Assembly: GCA_009760855.2 (NCBI GenBank)
Contig: WPIO01000050.1
Coordinates: 1,914,501 to 1,978,500 of the forward strand
Reading direction: 5' to 3'
From: Cristatella mucedo
Taxonomy: Eukaryota; Bryozoa; Phylactolaemata; Cristatellidae
Length of the DNA: 64,000 nucleotides
Under the pieces are notes generated by a model. That model saw only the letters and a list, made by a program, of their open reading frames with translations, searched no databases and had not been told where the DNA came from. Position numbers and translations under genes: made by a program. Shown one piece after another: positions 8,251 to 21,166 of the stretch (positions are counted from its first letter, which is position 1; each line of letters opens with the position of its first letter).

Positions 8251-10870
8251 CTCAATGTGAATGTTCGGCCCGATCGAGGGGGATCGGCACCAAAGTAAAG
8301 GAAGGGCAGGGTCTACTCCAGTCGCCGGAAATGCCCGCAGATGCTTTTCTTTGTTTGGTGGGTCGCTTGGCCTAGGCGACAGTGCACCCTGGTTTTTACC
8401 GGCCAACTACTGCAAGTTCTTCTGGCAGCATTATTTACTGGGACCAAGCGGAAAATAACCTGTATCGCTTGGCAAACGCAAGCTGTGCTTTTGTAGCCTA
8501 CTCCCGCGCATTATCTCCGATTCCATAACATCTGCAAGCTGGTATTTTACTGTGTATCCTCCTGGTGGTTTTCTTAGCTTGGCTCTTCCAAACTGCTTTA
8601 CTATCTCTGTTAGCATTCTAGTCAAAAATTAAAACATGGGCAATGCATGCCAATTCTCGCCGAAGTGTTTTTATTGCTTTTTCTCTGCGGTAACATTTTA
8701 TCGGTTCTCTTTGGAATGAGGCTGCTTATTGCACGACGTAAAACAAATAGTTTGAAAGCTGACATGCTAACAGTCCGAACCTAAGTCTCAGCAAGCGGTG
8801 CGCTGGTAATTGCACTCACTCGTGTTAGTTCGAGAGGCCATGCTATGGTGATTTCGTTCATAGGAACTGGTTCAGTATACCACGCTGCATTGGTAAATTC
8901 CGATTGCAATGCCCCTTAATCGCGAATATCCGTTTAGGTTTGATTTACAACTTGGTGCTAGAGAAGCAACAACCAAGAGCCGACGACCAAGCAAGGTACC
9001 GTGCCTTGGCATGGAAAAGCACACAAGAACACGGGGCCGCCGGCCAGCAGGACCACTGGACAGTAAAAGATGCTGAATCGTGCACAGGCAAGCACTCAAC
9101 GGACACAGGAGAATATATCATTCACAAGGGCACTATACAAAGCATATTGCTATTGCCCTTAGTTATGCCATGTGCAGGTTTGTCCCACACGTACACACTC
9201 ATTCACTCAGACGAAGCAAAGGCTGTCAGGAACAGGTAGGATTTTAGCTTCTTTTTAGTATTGACATATCAGGTGGTATAAGATAGCTACATGATCAACT
9301 TTGGTTGGACCGTGTTGATAAGGCTTCCAACAAGCCTTGTTCTCGAGAAACCATCCAACTAGCTTTATTGCAATCGATCACAAGATCGTTGCAAACATTA
9401 CCACTGCACCGTCCACTGCTCAACGGCAATGTTTTGCATGTATCTATCTGTAAATTCAGCACTGGTGTAGAGGACGAGGTAGGTAGTGTGAAGGATATGA
9501 TTAGTGCTTTGGCTGTACCCACCATGTGATAGTGGCATGGGTCGAAAAATATTCAATCGCTTCCCAATCATGCCCTTTTTTCAAGAGGTGTGGCTGTGGT
9601 TTTCTATGCTGGTTCTTTCGGGAATGGGCTCTCATGCCCATCCATGCGGTACCAGTCTGGGCACATTCATTTTTTGTCACTGCTCGGCTGATTCTACAGC
9701 TGCTGCCTGCAAGTAGAAGCATATCCAACGTTGCCATATATCTATGGTTGTGGTGCCAAGGCTCTACCTAGCCCAGTGGTGTGCTGGAGGTGATGGTGTG
9801 CCGATCCGATCGTGAATGTTGTCTGTCTGCAGCAGCTGCCTTTAATCCACTCGGCATGACCCCAAAAAGGACAACGACTCAGTCAGGATCGAGGTTCAGC
9901 ACTCCGTGGACAGCTCACTCCCTCCTTTGTGTATTCCCGGCTACACTGCTGCAGTATCAGATTCCAGTAAATACCAATGCTTTGCCGTTGGTGGCTGCTA
10001 CTACCTATACCGCCAGACTATCGGAAGTTAACGAAAATGTCACGTCGAACGCCTTTACTGACCGCGGTCAGTTCAGGTAGTGGGCAGCCAAACCTTTTCG
10101 GCAGGCAAACAACGATTATACTGGATGAAGGCATCAGAACATAAAATAATTGTTTAAGAGCCATGGTACAGGCCCCTTGAGCCCTAAATCGCTTCAAAGT
10201 TAATTGATTTACGATTGGGACTCGGTAGCCCCTACCTTGACGAAATCGCCCGGCAGCATTGTGATTTAAAGCAAGCAGCCAGCTGCTGGCTCCTCTGATC
10301 GCATCAAGCCCACCCAGCACAAGTTTATTTAGCCCGGACATGTGCACATGCATCATCGACCTCTAGCAGTGGCCTAATGGAATCGTCGTTCCCCTCACGA
10401 GCAACAGGGATCTGCCCGACCTGGTACTCCTCATGGTTAGACCGGAAGAGCTGTATGAATCATTTGACAACCATCTTTAAAGCCAAAACGAGTCTGGGGG
10501 AGATGGCAAAAGAAAGGATGCTATGTAAGAAGCAAGCCAGGAGCAAGTAGTCCAGCCGGGACTGCAGGTGCATCCAAGTCTAGCCCCTGTAGCTGCGTCT
10601 GCCAGTTTTTTGGAAACTAAGTATTTGATATCGACCCTTTTACCAGCCACCCAAGCTCGTCTGAGCTTGAATGAGTGTTTGCAGGGGTGCGAACGTGCAT
10701 TGATGTAAACATGAGCATAGGAGAGTGTGCCTGTCACGAGTAGGGTTGTGGGTTAAGAATGTTAATTGTAAAAGGCTTCCTCCGAGGTGCTGATTCTATT
10801 GGTCACAATGAAGCTCTTGTTCCCATTGATCAGCATCGCTGAAGGTGGCCCTGCACGGTAGGGGGATACT
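8251..10870. other. 3' UTR/intergenic, nothing recognised
   Basis: 2.6 kb of mixed-composition sequence following the RhoGEF stop. Open frames (for example 8904-9239 on + and 10018-10356 on -) show no motif, no hydrophobic pattern and no flanking splice sites worth calling. Probably 3' UTR followed by intergenic sequence. Confidence 0.5.
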
Positions 10871-10882
10871 AACAGTTGAGGT

Positions 10883-11225
10883 TTAATAATAAGAATAAAA
10901 TACGTGCGAAAAGCGAACTCTGAGAACTCAATCTCTTTCTATGCGCCAAACAATTGCTTCCAAAGAAGCACGATCGGATGGTTATTAGTAGCATGCTCAA
11001 TAAGCAGCAAGAATAACATGATTAGAGAGGGCATACCCAGGGTCAGCATGCAAGTGTGCTCAGTGGCAGCAAGCAGCAGTGTCAGCCCGTACAAGCACAT
11101 AAAGGACAAAGCACAGAGACCCACTAAGTGCTGTCATAAGTAGATGTGTTTTTAGTTTTTTTTTAATGTGGACAAGTCAGGAGATGTCGTGACGCTGGTC
11201 GGAAGTGAGTTACAGGCTTGGTTAG
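10883..11225 (-). mobile_element. LINE-A 3' end, minus strand
   Basis: Reverse LINE-A 3' UTR and tail: AATAATAAGAATAAAA, then the hairpin remnant (ACTCTGAGAACTCAATCTCTTTCT), then the AAGAAGCACGATCG, GGGTCAGCATGCAAGTG, CCGTACAAGCACATAAAGGAC and GACAAGTCAGGAGATG blocks that are shared with the copy at 48392. Confidence 0.85.
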
Positions 11226-11635
11226 ATTGGTTAATACTTATGTAACTTAGGTTAGTGGTTAGAACGGCATGGCCAGCGACCGAACAGTCATCTTGAAATG
11301 GTAGAGTAGGAAAAAGAGCAGCGTGCGGCCATCTTTTTATTGCAAGCGAGCTCGGCTATCCCGAAAAATTCTGTCTCGCGCGACTGCCGATCTTTGGAGA
11401 TTTGATAACATATTTAAGACTCCGATTTTGCTTAGCCGAGATCTGGCCTCAGGCAATTGGATTTTATGGCATTGCAGCTGTAAATTATAACTGCCCGAGT
11501 TGAGCCATAGCCGTTTTAACATTCGCCAGATACCTTAAGCTTTATCACACAATGCGGCGCATAGGTTAATGCAGTGGCCGAGCCAGGATTTTCATCATGG
11601 TCAACAATATTTGCACATAAGCAGCACTAGACTGA
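11226..11635. other. Intergenic, nothing recognised
   Basis: About 400 bp with no recognisable coding or repeat content. Confidence 0.5.
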
Positions 11636-11778
11636 TAACTAATGAAGCATTTTAGACCACGATCGTGGTGTTTATTCAACACGAACTTAGCGGTTGGTCA
11701 TTAGACCCGTAACTAATGAAACACTATAGACCACAATAGTGGCGTTTATTCAACACGAACTTGGCGGCTGGTCATTGA
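11636..11778. repeat. Tandem duplication, 74-bp unit
   Basis: Two direct copies (11636-11709 and 11710-11778) starting TAACTAATGAA and sharing GTTTATTCAACACGAACTT and GGTCATT. They differ by about ten substitutions, so the duplication is not recent. Confidence 0.9.
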
Positions 11779-13689
11779 ATGCAATGGAGGCATAATTACT
11801 TTGTTGGTGACGGTAAGGGGGCGCAGGAAAAAGAGTCGGCCCCAGTCATTGGGGAGGCAAATGCCCTCTGCCCCGTGGCTCCTGCCGAGTTTGTCATTGG
11901 TCTTCGCTTTTCGAAGTGGTATCGTCTTCTACGGAATGGAATTGCACTAACTGGAGTGCATAATCGTTATTAGCTGAATCTTTAATCTACACATTTTTAT
12001 TGCTTTTTCTTGCTTTAAAGGTGTTCCTCGTTTTCCAGAAATTGAGAAAGAGCAGCTGCGGCTTTTGATACTCAGCCCTTGAGTTTCGGTCCTTCTGTAA
12101 CGCAGCATATCGACTAACAATCGTAATGCAGTATACAGATTTGCTCGCCCACATGCACAGTCAAGCACCAAAATGTGTAGACACACACGTGCATACTTGC
12201 ATGCATGCACGCACATACATTGACCTGAGTCATCCAGGAGCACACACAGGCACATCACAAGCTCAAACCACGCACACATCGGCGAAGATAAACACAGCAA
12301 TGCATGCACATGCAAACACACAAGCGTCCGCATAGAGGTAAATGCTGTCTAGCTGGCCTGCACTACTCACACGAGCTGGCCGCAACTGTAACTTCACCTG
12401 CTGTTGATGACCATACTGTTCGATACGATTTTACATGCCCATTATCTTTTCGCTGTTAATTTTTTGATGGACTCCTGGATGCTGACGCTTCTGTGAGGGT
12501 TTGTGAATTGAGTATATCTCATGGGAAACCCAGACTAAGTAAGGGAAGCATCTCCACTATTTCGCGAATTGTTTCGAGCCGCCCAGCAGTCTACCTCAAG
12601 CAGTGCAATGAATTACTTTAACTTTGCGGTCATCAGGCCTTTAATATAACCCCTGCGGCCATGCTAAAGTGTGCTAATGAAATGTTCGTTCAATGTGCAA
12701 TAAATCCCTAACAATACATGAAATGATTCTAGGTGATGCACTTGACCTAGTTACTTTGACCGAGTTCTGATTGACATTGACTAACCACCCGACCAGTATC
12801 GACACCACCCAACAGGTTTGTCCTTATTTCACAGCCCGAGATCAATGCAAACTGGTCGATGAGCCACTGTCGTTTGCTTCGTCCTCGGTTTTAAGCCGTT
12901 TGCCGTGATTTGATGCAAGCTTTTGAATCATTTGTAGTGTGTCGTTACAAAAGCAAGCTGCCAATTGCGGTATCGCCAAAGTACTAAGTCTTGCTCTGTT
13001 TCAGATTTTTTATATCGCATTTCGATTCTGAGTTCCACAATCGTCGCTTCCAAGCGGCGCGATTTTTTGCACTTTATTCAATAACCCTACTGAGCCCTCA
13101 CGTGCCGAGTTTTTTATTTTGACTGATTAACTTTTCAAAGTGGCTAGTTCGCATTGCCTTGCTCACAACAAATGTCACACACTCATTAAAATATGCTCGC
13201 ACATTTGTATGTTATCAAGTTCTATTATTGCCAAATCCTGCACTTTTGAAAACATTCAGATCTCTTACAATATACCGTTTGCTTCCGTTTGGATATTAAA
13301 AACTAGCTGTGAAACAGTGATGTCAGAATCGACCAACGCACAATTCTTTGACTTCTCATCTTTAGCAAACCATAAACAACTAAACCCAGCTGGAGCCAAA
13401 TATAACGGATCATTAAGTCACGGAGGGGGTCAGTATTGACAGCCCTGAGGTCTAATACTTCACGTGTTTAAAATATCGTAATAGCATTCGAAGAAAATTA
13501 CTTGCTTTCTTTTGAGGGCGTTTGGAGAAGAATAATTATCTGTCTGCAAAGTAAAAAAAAGTGACAGATAGAGACACGCTGAATCTACGGCCTTTCCGAT
13601 TGAATGATTTGCTTTCAGCCATGCGAAATTAAATCCAAAGCCTTTAAGCATAAAATAGTTCATTCTATCTGACCGATGCCTCTTGCTGT
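11779..13689. other. Intergenic with CA/GT-rich patch
   Basis: No gene recognised. A degenerate CA-rich, ACACAC/GCATGCA patch at 12160-12320 accounts for the His/Thr- and Val/Cys-rich translations there. The remainder is AT-rich. Confidence 0.5.
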
Positions 13690-13853
13690 ACTTGCATGCT
13701 GACTCTGTGCATGTCACCCCTAACCATGCTATTCCTATTTATTGAGCACTCTACCACTAACCATTTGATCGTGCTTCCTGTGCAGCAAATGTAAAGTGCC
13801 TAGAAAGAGATTGATTTCTCTGAGGGCGCTATATAAAACGTGTTATTATTATT
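13690..13853 (+). mobile_element. LINE-A 3' UTR and tail
   Basis: Plus-strand 3' terminal piece: CTTGCATGCTGACTCTGTGC, CACCCCTAACCATG, GCAGCAAATGTAAAGTGCC, AGGGCGCTATATAAA, (TTA)n. Same organisation as the right end of the copy ending at 33145. Confidence 0.92.
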
Positions 13854-14064
13854 GCTGCTGTACAATTATAAATTAATCCTGTGAATTGCTGACAGACCGT
13901 GCTTTTTTAATAAGCTTCGATATGCGACTGATGCAAGGCGTTTAACGGATATAAAGCGCTCGAACAACTTTACTAGATAGCATGCGTTTTATCTTCACTA
14001 TTGATTTAAAAAATTGTAGTTAGTTAGATGCCATTGCTACTAATATATGACCTAGTTACAGAAA

Positions 14065-14466
14065 GTTCCAACTGCCCTACTAGATCACTTCTTACCAACT
14101 TGGACTGGCTGCACATCACACAGCATATTGCCTTCAAGGTCAATGTCACTCACATTTTCTCACACGCTTTCGTTCTCTTTCTTCGGCCTACGATTTGAAT
14201 AACTAGTAATTAGGCTTCACCTTGTAACAACTACGGTGCTGACTCACATCCCTTAGCGTTTAAAACGAAGCTAAAACGTCATACGTACCTGGTGCTCGCT
14301 CCGTCCGTGTGATCTATCCTTTGTGTGCGTCCACGTTCGGACACTGTCCATATTCTCACTAATCAATCGAGTTTCTTCCTTTCCAGAATATTTAAGGTGA
14401 TTAAAAAGAGATTTGGTGACCTCAGGATGCTATGTAGATGCTTTACTATTATTATTAATATTACAA
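14065..14466 (+). mobile_element. Decayed L2-like LINE 3' fragment
   Basis: Plus-strand remnant of the conserved region after the RT domain (LLTNLDWLHITQHIAFKV; intact copies read LLADLHWLPVKQRIDFKV). It ends with a short ATT-rich tail at 14440-14466. Too decayed to assign firmly to LINE-A or LINE-B. Confidence 0.6.
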
Positions 14467-15006
14467 TAACCATCGAGCACCCAGAGCCACTAATTTCTTT
14501 CTGCCGGCGCCTGACGTCTAAGCAGTCTTAGCTGAGTAAACAAAATTATGGTGATAAAACACGTGTAAAATGCCCTAAGAGAAATAAATCTCTTTGTTGG
14601 AACCAGGCAAGTGCTGGAAAGGAATGTCAATAAGCGAAACCTACCTACATGGTCAGACCTAGATCAGAGTTTGGATGTATTCTAGGTCAGAGATATAGGT
14701 CAGAGTTCATTCTAGGTCAGCGTTTGGAAGTATTGAACGAGAAATGCAGACAGCTACCCTATGGGTGAGCCAATGTATTAGCAGGTGTAGACAACATTCC
14801 TAATTTCTCTATACAATGAAGTGACAGTGCCGAACTAATTATCGCGTAAATAGCAGTAGAGGCAAGCACAGTCATATAACAGCCTGATACTGGCACTGGG
14901 AGCCAGCTGGAGAAAGTAACCAATCAGGCGATGTTTTTATGCCCCACCAACCAGTAACCAACCAAAGCAGCGTTTAGGATAAAGCCTCTGGGAAAGTTGA
15001 GTAAGG
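14467..15006. other. Intergenic, local GGTCAGA repeats
   Basis: Nothing coding. A short imperfect repeat (CTAGATCAGAGTTTGGA / CTAGGTCAGAG units) occurs at 14655-14735. A decayed LINE-A tail hairpin (CTCTTTGTTGG region) may be present at 14565-14600. Confidence 0.5.
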
Positions 15007-15017
15007 GCATTCCAGCG

Positions 15018-15362
<345 letters not shown>

Positions 15363-16762
15363 TTCAAAAGTGCATGCCAGTGCACTTTGAGACTGACGAA
15401 TGCTGGGCTTCGAACCAGCCTACCCTGTGCCACTCCCTTGGCCACGCCCACACCACAAACGCCAGCTGCACCACGGTTCAGCTCAATTTGCTCACCCGGA
15501 TGAAGCAGATCGGAGAGGCACCTCGCGCCGGCGGTGACTGCTGACGATTGAGCTGGCTGGGTAGAGGGCAGCACTGAACGATCGAGCCTTGGCGATCACG
15601 TCACCTGAGCGAAGCTGTGGTCATACTCACGAACTGGGTCAGCCAACCCTTCATAGAGAAACGATTAATCCTTTGGCAAAGAGGACCTTCATGGCCATTG
15701 CATTCGTCAATGGCACCCAGTTGGCCTGGCCGCATAGGCCCACTCTGAAGCTAGATCGCAATTGCACGATCACACCAGCGCCCGATGGGCTCTGGCGTGA
15801 CATACATCAACAATGATTCGGCTCCTAATAATGCGATCGTCTGGTCGCAGATCAACTCAGCAACTCAGCCGTCGAGGCAAGCAGCCATAAGAATTTTTTT
15901 GTTCCGGCTAGTCAAATACTCATCGACATACAAATACAGATACTCAGCATGAGAAGTGCAACGGCATAGACATGATATCCAGTCAGCTGATGTAAAATGG
16001 CATGCTTATTCCTCAGGCCCAGCACTATCTAGTCCGCCTGTACATGGCGCCAAAGCCCCGCCAAAATGCAGGAAGAACGAGCTTCGAGAATGAAACATAC
16101 TCACCACGAGTTTGTCAGTGGCAAAATGCGGCCTAGTTAGCTGGCTGCCTTCGTCATTTATTCTTATATTATTTATTCTTTATTCTTCTTCATTTATTCT
16201 CATGTTGTTCTCAAACGTGGTAGCATATGCTAACTACCGTGGCGACGTAAAGTCCAGCTGCAGAGCGCAGGCCCTTCAGCTAAAACGCCAACGTTTGTTC
16301 ATAGAGCCAGCGCACTTTCGGCTACGTGCAAAGTGCCCATAGCAGGATGAGAGGCAAGCGGGCTGGCTCTGTGCCGAATGACGACGTACCGGCGCCGAAT
16401 TAGCTAATGTGGGCGCTGTGCTCCTAGACGAAAGTACTCCCAGTCTATAAATAGACGATACCGCATTAGTTGTGCCTTAAGGATATTCCTAAGAACTCTC
16501 ATTCTGAGTGAATATTTTTGCCGTCCGCGTTGGGTGCTGTCTCCGATGCTGATCGAGTGGGCCATGCACGGCACTAAAATTGTGGCATTCATTGGACCTC
16601 AGTCCCAGGTTAGCAAGTGCTGTTAGGTTATGAACAAGCACTACGACTGCCGGTTCGCGCTTTTCAGCCATGTACAGGGCGAGCCGAAGAAATTCTCAGC
16701 CATTCAGGGAGAATTCTGTCCCAGAGTGAATGTAAAGTGTACTGCCAGAATAGCAAGAAGAG
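15363..16762. other. Intergenic, nothing recognised
   Basis: 1.4 kb without recognised genes or elements. Composition rises to about 50% GC in the 15400-15800 part. Confidence 0.5.
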
Positions 16763-17415
16763 AATGTAATGCACCTCCGTCTGTAACTCCACAAAGCCCC
16801 AACGACTGCATAAGTGCTGCGCTGGAGTTTTTTGTAGCGAACTCACACAGCCTAAGCGGCTTTCCGTACGCATTTGGTAGCCAAAAGACTTCATCTCACG
16901 CAAGAAAGAGAAATTGGGAAGCATAACAGAGTCAGGAGAGCAGTTGAGGTAGTGATTAGCATAGAAGTAGCAGCTCGGGACCGCTGAAAAGGATGAGCCA
17001 TAGTCGGCAGCAGGAGAGTAGATGTCGTTGCGTAAGAATTGTGGGAGCGAGCTCCGCAGTCTGGGACCTGCAGAGCTAAAGCTTCCGTCGCCAACGGTCT
17101 TTAAGCAGACGAATAGAACAGCTAATTCATTGTCCATACAGGACCCGAGGGCACGCAAAGGCTAAAACTGGTGCAGCTGTTCATCTAGGTATTGAGGAGC
17201 CAAGCCGTGGCGGGCCTTGTGGGCCAGCGTAAGAACTTTGCTCTGTATGCTTTGATCAACCGGCAGCCATCCTAGCTCTTTTGGCAAAGGAAATACGTGG
17301 TCAAACCTCTGGGAATTGAAAACTAGCCCCTCAGCCATATTCATAGCCATTTTCAGAGGCATAATTACTCTTTTGGTGGCCCTGCCAAAATGGATTACGT
17401 AGCTCAGTTAACTGA
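16763..17415 (-). mobile_element. LINE-B 3' fragment
   Basis: Minus-strand 3' end of LINE-B. Translation gives FDHVFPLPKELGWLPVDQ, then LAVLFVCLKTVGDGSFSSAG and SLPQFLRNDIYSPAADYG, matching the copy at 28628-30090 residue by residue but with an in-frame stop near 17160. The 3' terminus reads ...GTGGAGTTACAGACGG...GCATTACATT on the element's own strand. Confidence 0.9.
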
Positions 17416-18617
17416 ATCGCGTATGCTGGTGCAGCTACTGCAGGTTTTGTTAGCTGGCTCCAAAGTAAGACCTCTTGCAGAAATTGGCGATTTCCTTTGG
17501 GATTTCGCCAAGTTCAAGGCACTAAATCCCCGTAGACAAGGGTATTTTACTAGGGAGCTACTTTTTAAACTATAATAAAAAATGAACTTGAAACTCTAGA
17601 TCGTTAATAAACAAAAATCAAGGAAATGCGTGTGCTTCGCGCAAAGAAAATTGACGTCGGGCCACATAGTACTTACACTGCTGAGGAAGAATGCTGCGTT
17701 ACGGCTCATTTATTGCTCTATGCGCTCACAGAAGTTCGTGCAGGATGAGAAGCGTATACTTCTGAATGATTGCTAGGTTATGAGGCGCTTGCGCTTACCG
17801 ACTAAAAAGTAGCTGTGGATACTCAAAAGATGGAAATATTTCAGCTGAAGTATAGCTTAAATTATTCACTTAAAAATTAGCCATTTCGTTCAAACTTCAT
17901 TTGTAAAAATGTACAAGTACTATAATTTATCCAAGATATGGCTAGTAAACTGGAATTTAAATCTGCCTGAATAACTTTACTATGAAAAGATCATCCTTGC
18001 AGTCAAGGCTCGATGGATCAGCTCCGCTTTGGAAGCCAGAAAACATGCTATTATGGGCACTAACATCAACGGCATTTTCATGTCTACCGACACTTTGTCT
18101 TGGAAGCTGTTGTCCGCAGTGAATTTCCCTTGAAACTCTTATTTTTGGCATGAGATTGGCGTGGCCTTTTTGAAAGCCTGTATCTTAACCCCGATCCGAA
18201 AAAAATGTCCAATGGAGAAAACGGAAATCCTACAGGCAGTATGAGAATCTTTGCACCATTTCAGATCTCACATCGCCACGAACATAAACACTGATTGTGC
18301 AACGAAGATAACTATTTCTCGGTTTGTGCGAATGACATTAACAAGCAATCAGGCTAGCTAGCATTCAGGACTATTAATTTATTTTCTCCACCACTTTCTA
18401 GCATAGATGTAGCAATCAAGAAGACCAAGTACTGTTTAGTTCCTCGATTGCTTCTGAAAGGGCTTTAATGCCGACGTTTTTTTGAATTTTCTCCTCTGAA
18501 TATGCACTCTTCACGCCGTCACCCAGCTAGTGCCTATGATTTACTGCCGACTTTAAAATAGCATGAACTACTGAGTACGAGCTTGAGAAAGTATAAACGA
18601 TATAGAGATTTAATTAC
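17416..18617. other. Intergenic, nothing recognised
   Basis: AT-rich, no gene or classified repeat seen. Confidence 0.5.
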
Positions 18618-19100
18618 AATTAAAATAATAGTAAATTTGTATAGCGCAGTCAGAGCATTTAATATCTTCCCCGGCACTATGTTTTCTGTTAATTAAACAT
18701 GTCAAGAGGGTTAGTTATTTCACGTTCAGTACGCATAAGCTCACGCATGACGATTCACACGAATCCAGTTAATTCTGTGACACACATGTGTGACTTTTAG
18801 TTATTAAATATCGTCAAGTCAATAGATGTCATTACGTTCATCGGTACAGCTAATCAATTTGAGTCCGAAGAGAGGGTGGTATGATGCCTAACTTGGTTGG
18901 GAGCGGTTCTGACAGGTAAGCTGGAGCCAGATAATGAAGGGAACTAAAAGTGAATGACTAAACCTTAAATTCGTTAAGCTGCTTAGCTGGTATTCGGTGC
19001 AGGTGGGTGAGGTGCGGTGTGTAATGTTTATTAAGTTATTTCCATTGACTTGCGTACGAGTACTATTGTAGATCATATTAATACAGCCCAGTAGCAATTA
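18618..19100 (-). mobile_element. LINE-A 3' fragment, minus strand
   Basis: Decayed reverse LINE-A: AATAGTAAATTTGTATAGCGC tail remnant at 18625, 3' UTR remnants, then coding remnants (ATCGTCAAGTCAATAGATGTC; the antisense of the LTCQNR... run near 18890-18930). Confidence 0.6.
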
Positions 19101-19284
19101 CAGGTTCTATTGAAACATACTGGAATTAAAAATTTGCATTCTAAAAATGCTGAATTTGACCATAAAATACTACTTCACAGCTCCCAGGTAAGCACCCGAT
19201 CTAGAGATTCTTATGGAAATCTGGCAGGCTTCTTTTGCAGCTTTTTAGTTAATAAAAAAAAATATAAGATCAGTGAGTCCACCC

Positions 19285-20690
19285 TCTAGGTAGCACCCCT
19301 GCTAGAGTCCTCTTCATTCATCCCATAGTGCCTCAGTGTTCACCTTTAAGCCGACACCTAATGATCTCATTTTGAAGTTAATCTCTCATTACAAAAAGGC
19401 TACTAGCCCTCTAGACCCTTTACCAGCTGTTCTCCTTTTGAAATGCAATGATTGAATGCTACTCTGAATAAATAAAATAATGGTTATATACTTAACCTCA
19501 TGTCTTATCGCTTTGAATTTCAAAAAGGCTGTCGTTTGATAATTAATTGAGTAGGTAGTACATCACCAGAATAATTAAAGAGCTCCCGCCTAGTTTCTAT
19601 ACTGCAACATCTATCAAGGACTGTAGAGTAAGCAGCGACTGACAAAAACTCTTATATCAGAAAGGCAAGTTTTAATACTAATCACTCCACGGAGTTTGCA
19701 CTCCTGCGTCTATATAATACACTTCTAAGGAATTGGACTTTGATAGAGTCTCAGTGTTGTTTTAATGAATCTTCCGGCAGCGTTGCAGCGTTTGAAACAA
19801 TTGATCGCCGAATCTTTCTTGATTGGCTGTCATCTCACCTTATCGTCAGTGAGGCTGCACAACATGTACTATCTCAGTGGGAGTCTTTGGAGCATTGATG
19901 TCAATGGGCAACAGTCATCGGAGAAACTCTCAAGTATGGAGTGCAGGTGAATCAGGGACTTGTGCTTGGTCAGCTTATTTCCATAGATAATACTTTTCTT
20001 ATTGCTGATGGACTCGCCAAGCACAATATTGGCTTCGATTTTTATTCGGTATTATACAGTTTTCCCTGTGCTTGGATCACTCCCAGCCATCTCACATGCC
20101 AAAATCTCAACATCCTGGTTTCACCCTATTGCTGACCTTGGCACTTGGATGGTAAGACACTTACTCAAATGGAATGATGATAAAAGCAACTTTCTTGTTA
20201 TTGGCAAAAAACGTAGTGCCACTCAGAAGTTGAAAGACCCATCACTCAAATTTGGCTCCACCAGCACATAATAGGTGGCCTTTGCAAAAATCTGGCAGAA
20301 CTATTCCGTAGTGATCAGCTGCACAGATAAGTCTGCTTACTTTCAGCAACATCGAAAAAAATTGGGCCCGCTTGAAAAGTCTTGAAGTTGTTTCAGCCAG
20401 TGCAAAAGGTACTTACATTTGGTGCTGTAAACCGTTCCTTTATTTTGTGTGATCGTAAAGACTGACACTCGCTCTCTAATGAAGTCACAACATTTCTTGG
20501 CCTTAAGTTTGAAAAGAAGCTACAAACTCACCTGTTCTTTACAGCATTAGCTAGCTTCGTGCGAATTGTCCTTTGTGTGCTTATGCGAGTTGGCTCTAAG
20601 CATTTTATAACTAATGCTAATCAATTGACATACTTCACTTACGATTTGCTTAAAGTGAATGTAAAGTGATTTATTTATCCTTTGGAACAC
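19285..20690 (+). mobile_element. LINE-A RT fragment, plus strand
   Basis: 5'-truncated LINE-A spanning the RT domain to the 3' UTR. Recognisable blocks are the SDLILK / TSPLDPLPAVLLL equivalent at 19360-19440, LSSVRLHN...LSGSLWSIDVNGQQSSEKL near 19840-19930, the Gly-Val-Gln(-Gly) motif just after, FDFYSV (YADD region) at 20030, and the LNDDKSNFLVIGK motif near 20165-20210. Many stops and indels: a pseudogene copy. Confidence 0.85.
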
Positions 20691-20808
20691 GCAAGTCCCA
20701 TTTTTCTTACGTCATTATAATTATATCATTTTGTGAAAAACACTCTTACAGCTCCAGGGTTTTCTCTCAGGTAAAGTCTTGTGCTGGTAATTAAACGGTC
20801 TCACCGAT

Positions 20809-21166
20809 GCTACTGGATGACGATGCTGGATGACGATGCTGGATGACGATGCTGGATGATGATGCTGGATGATGATGCTGGATGATGATGCTGGATGATG
20901 ATGCTGGATGATGATGCTGGATGATGATGCTGGATGATGATGCTGGATGCTGCTGCTGGATGATGATGCTGGATGACGATGCTGGATGACGATGCTGGAT
21001 GATGATGCTGGATGATGATGCTGGATGATGATGCTGGATGATGCTGCTGGATGATGATGCTGGATGACGATGCTGGATGACGATGCTGGATGATGATGCT
21101 GGATGACGATGCTGGATGATGATGCTGGATGATGATGCTGGATGACGATGCTGGATGATGATGCTG
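20809..21166. repeat. 13-bp minisatellite, about 27 units
   Basis: Tandem array of GCTGGATGATGAT with a GACGAT variant and a few TGCTGCT variants. Because 13 is not a multiple of 3, three units give a 39-bp (13-residue) coding period. The minus strand is open throughout as a Ser/His/Ile repeat, so the long open frame is a property of the repeat and not evidence of a gene. Confidence 0.97.

Noticed and set aside
20809-21166. CRISPR-like regular array
   Set aside because: The unit is 13 bp with no spacers, in a eukaryotic genome; it is a minisatellite.
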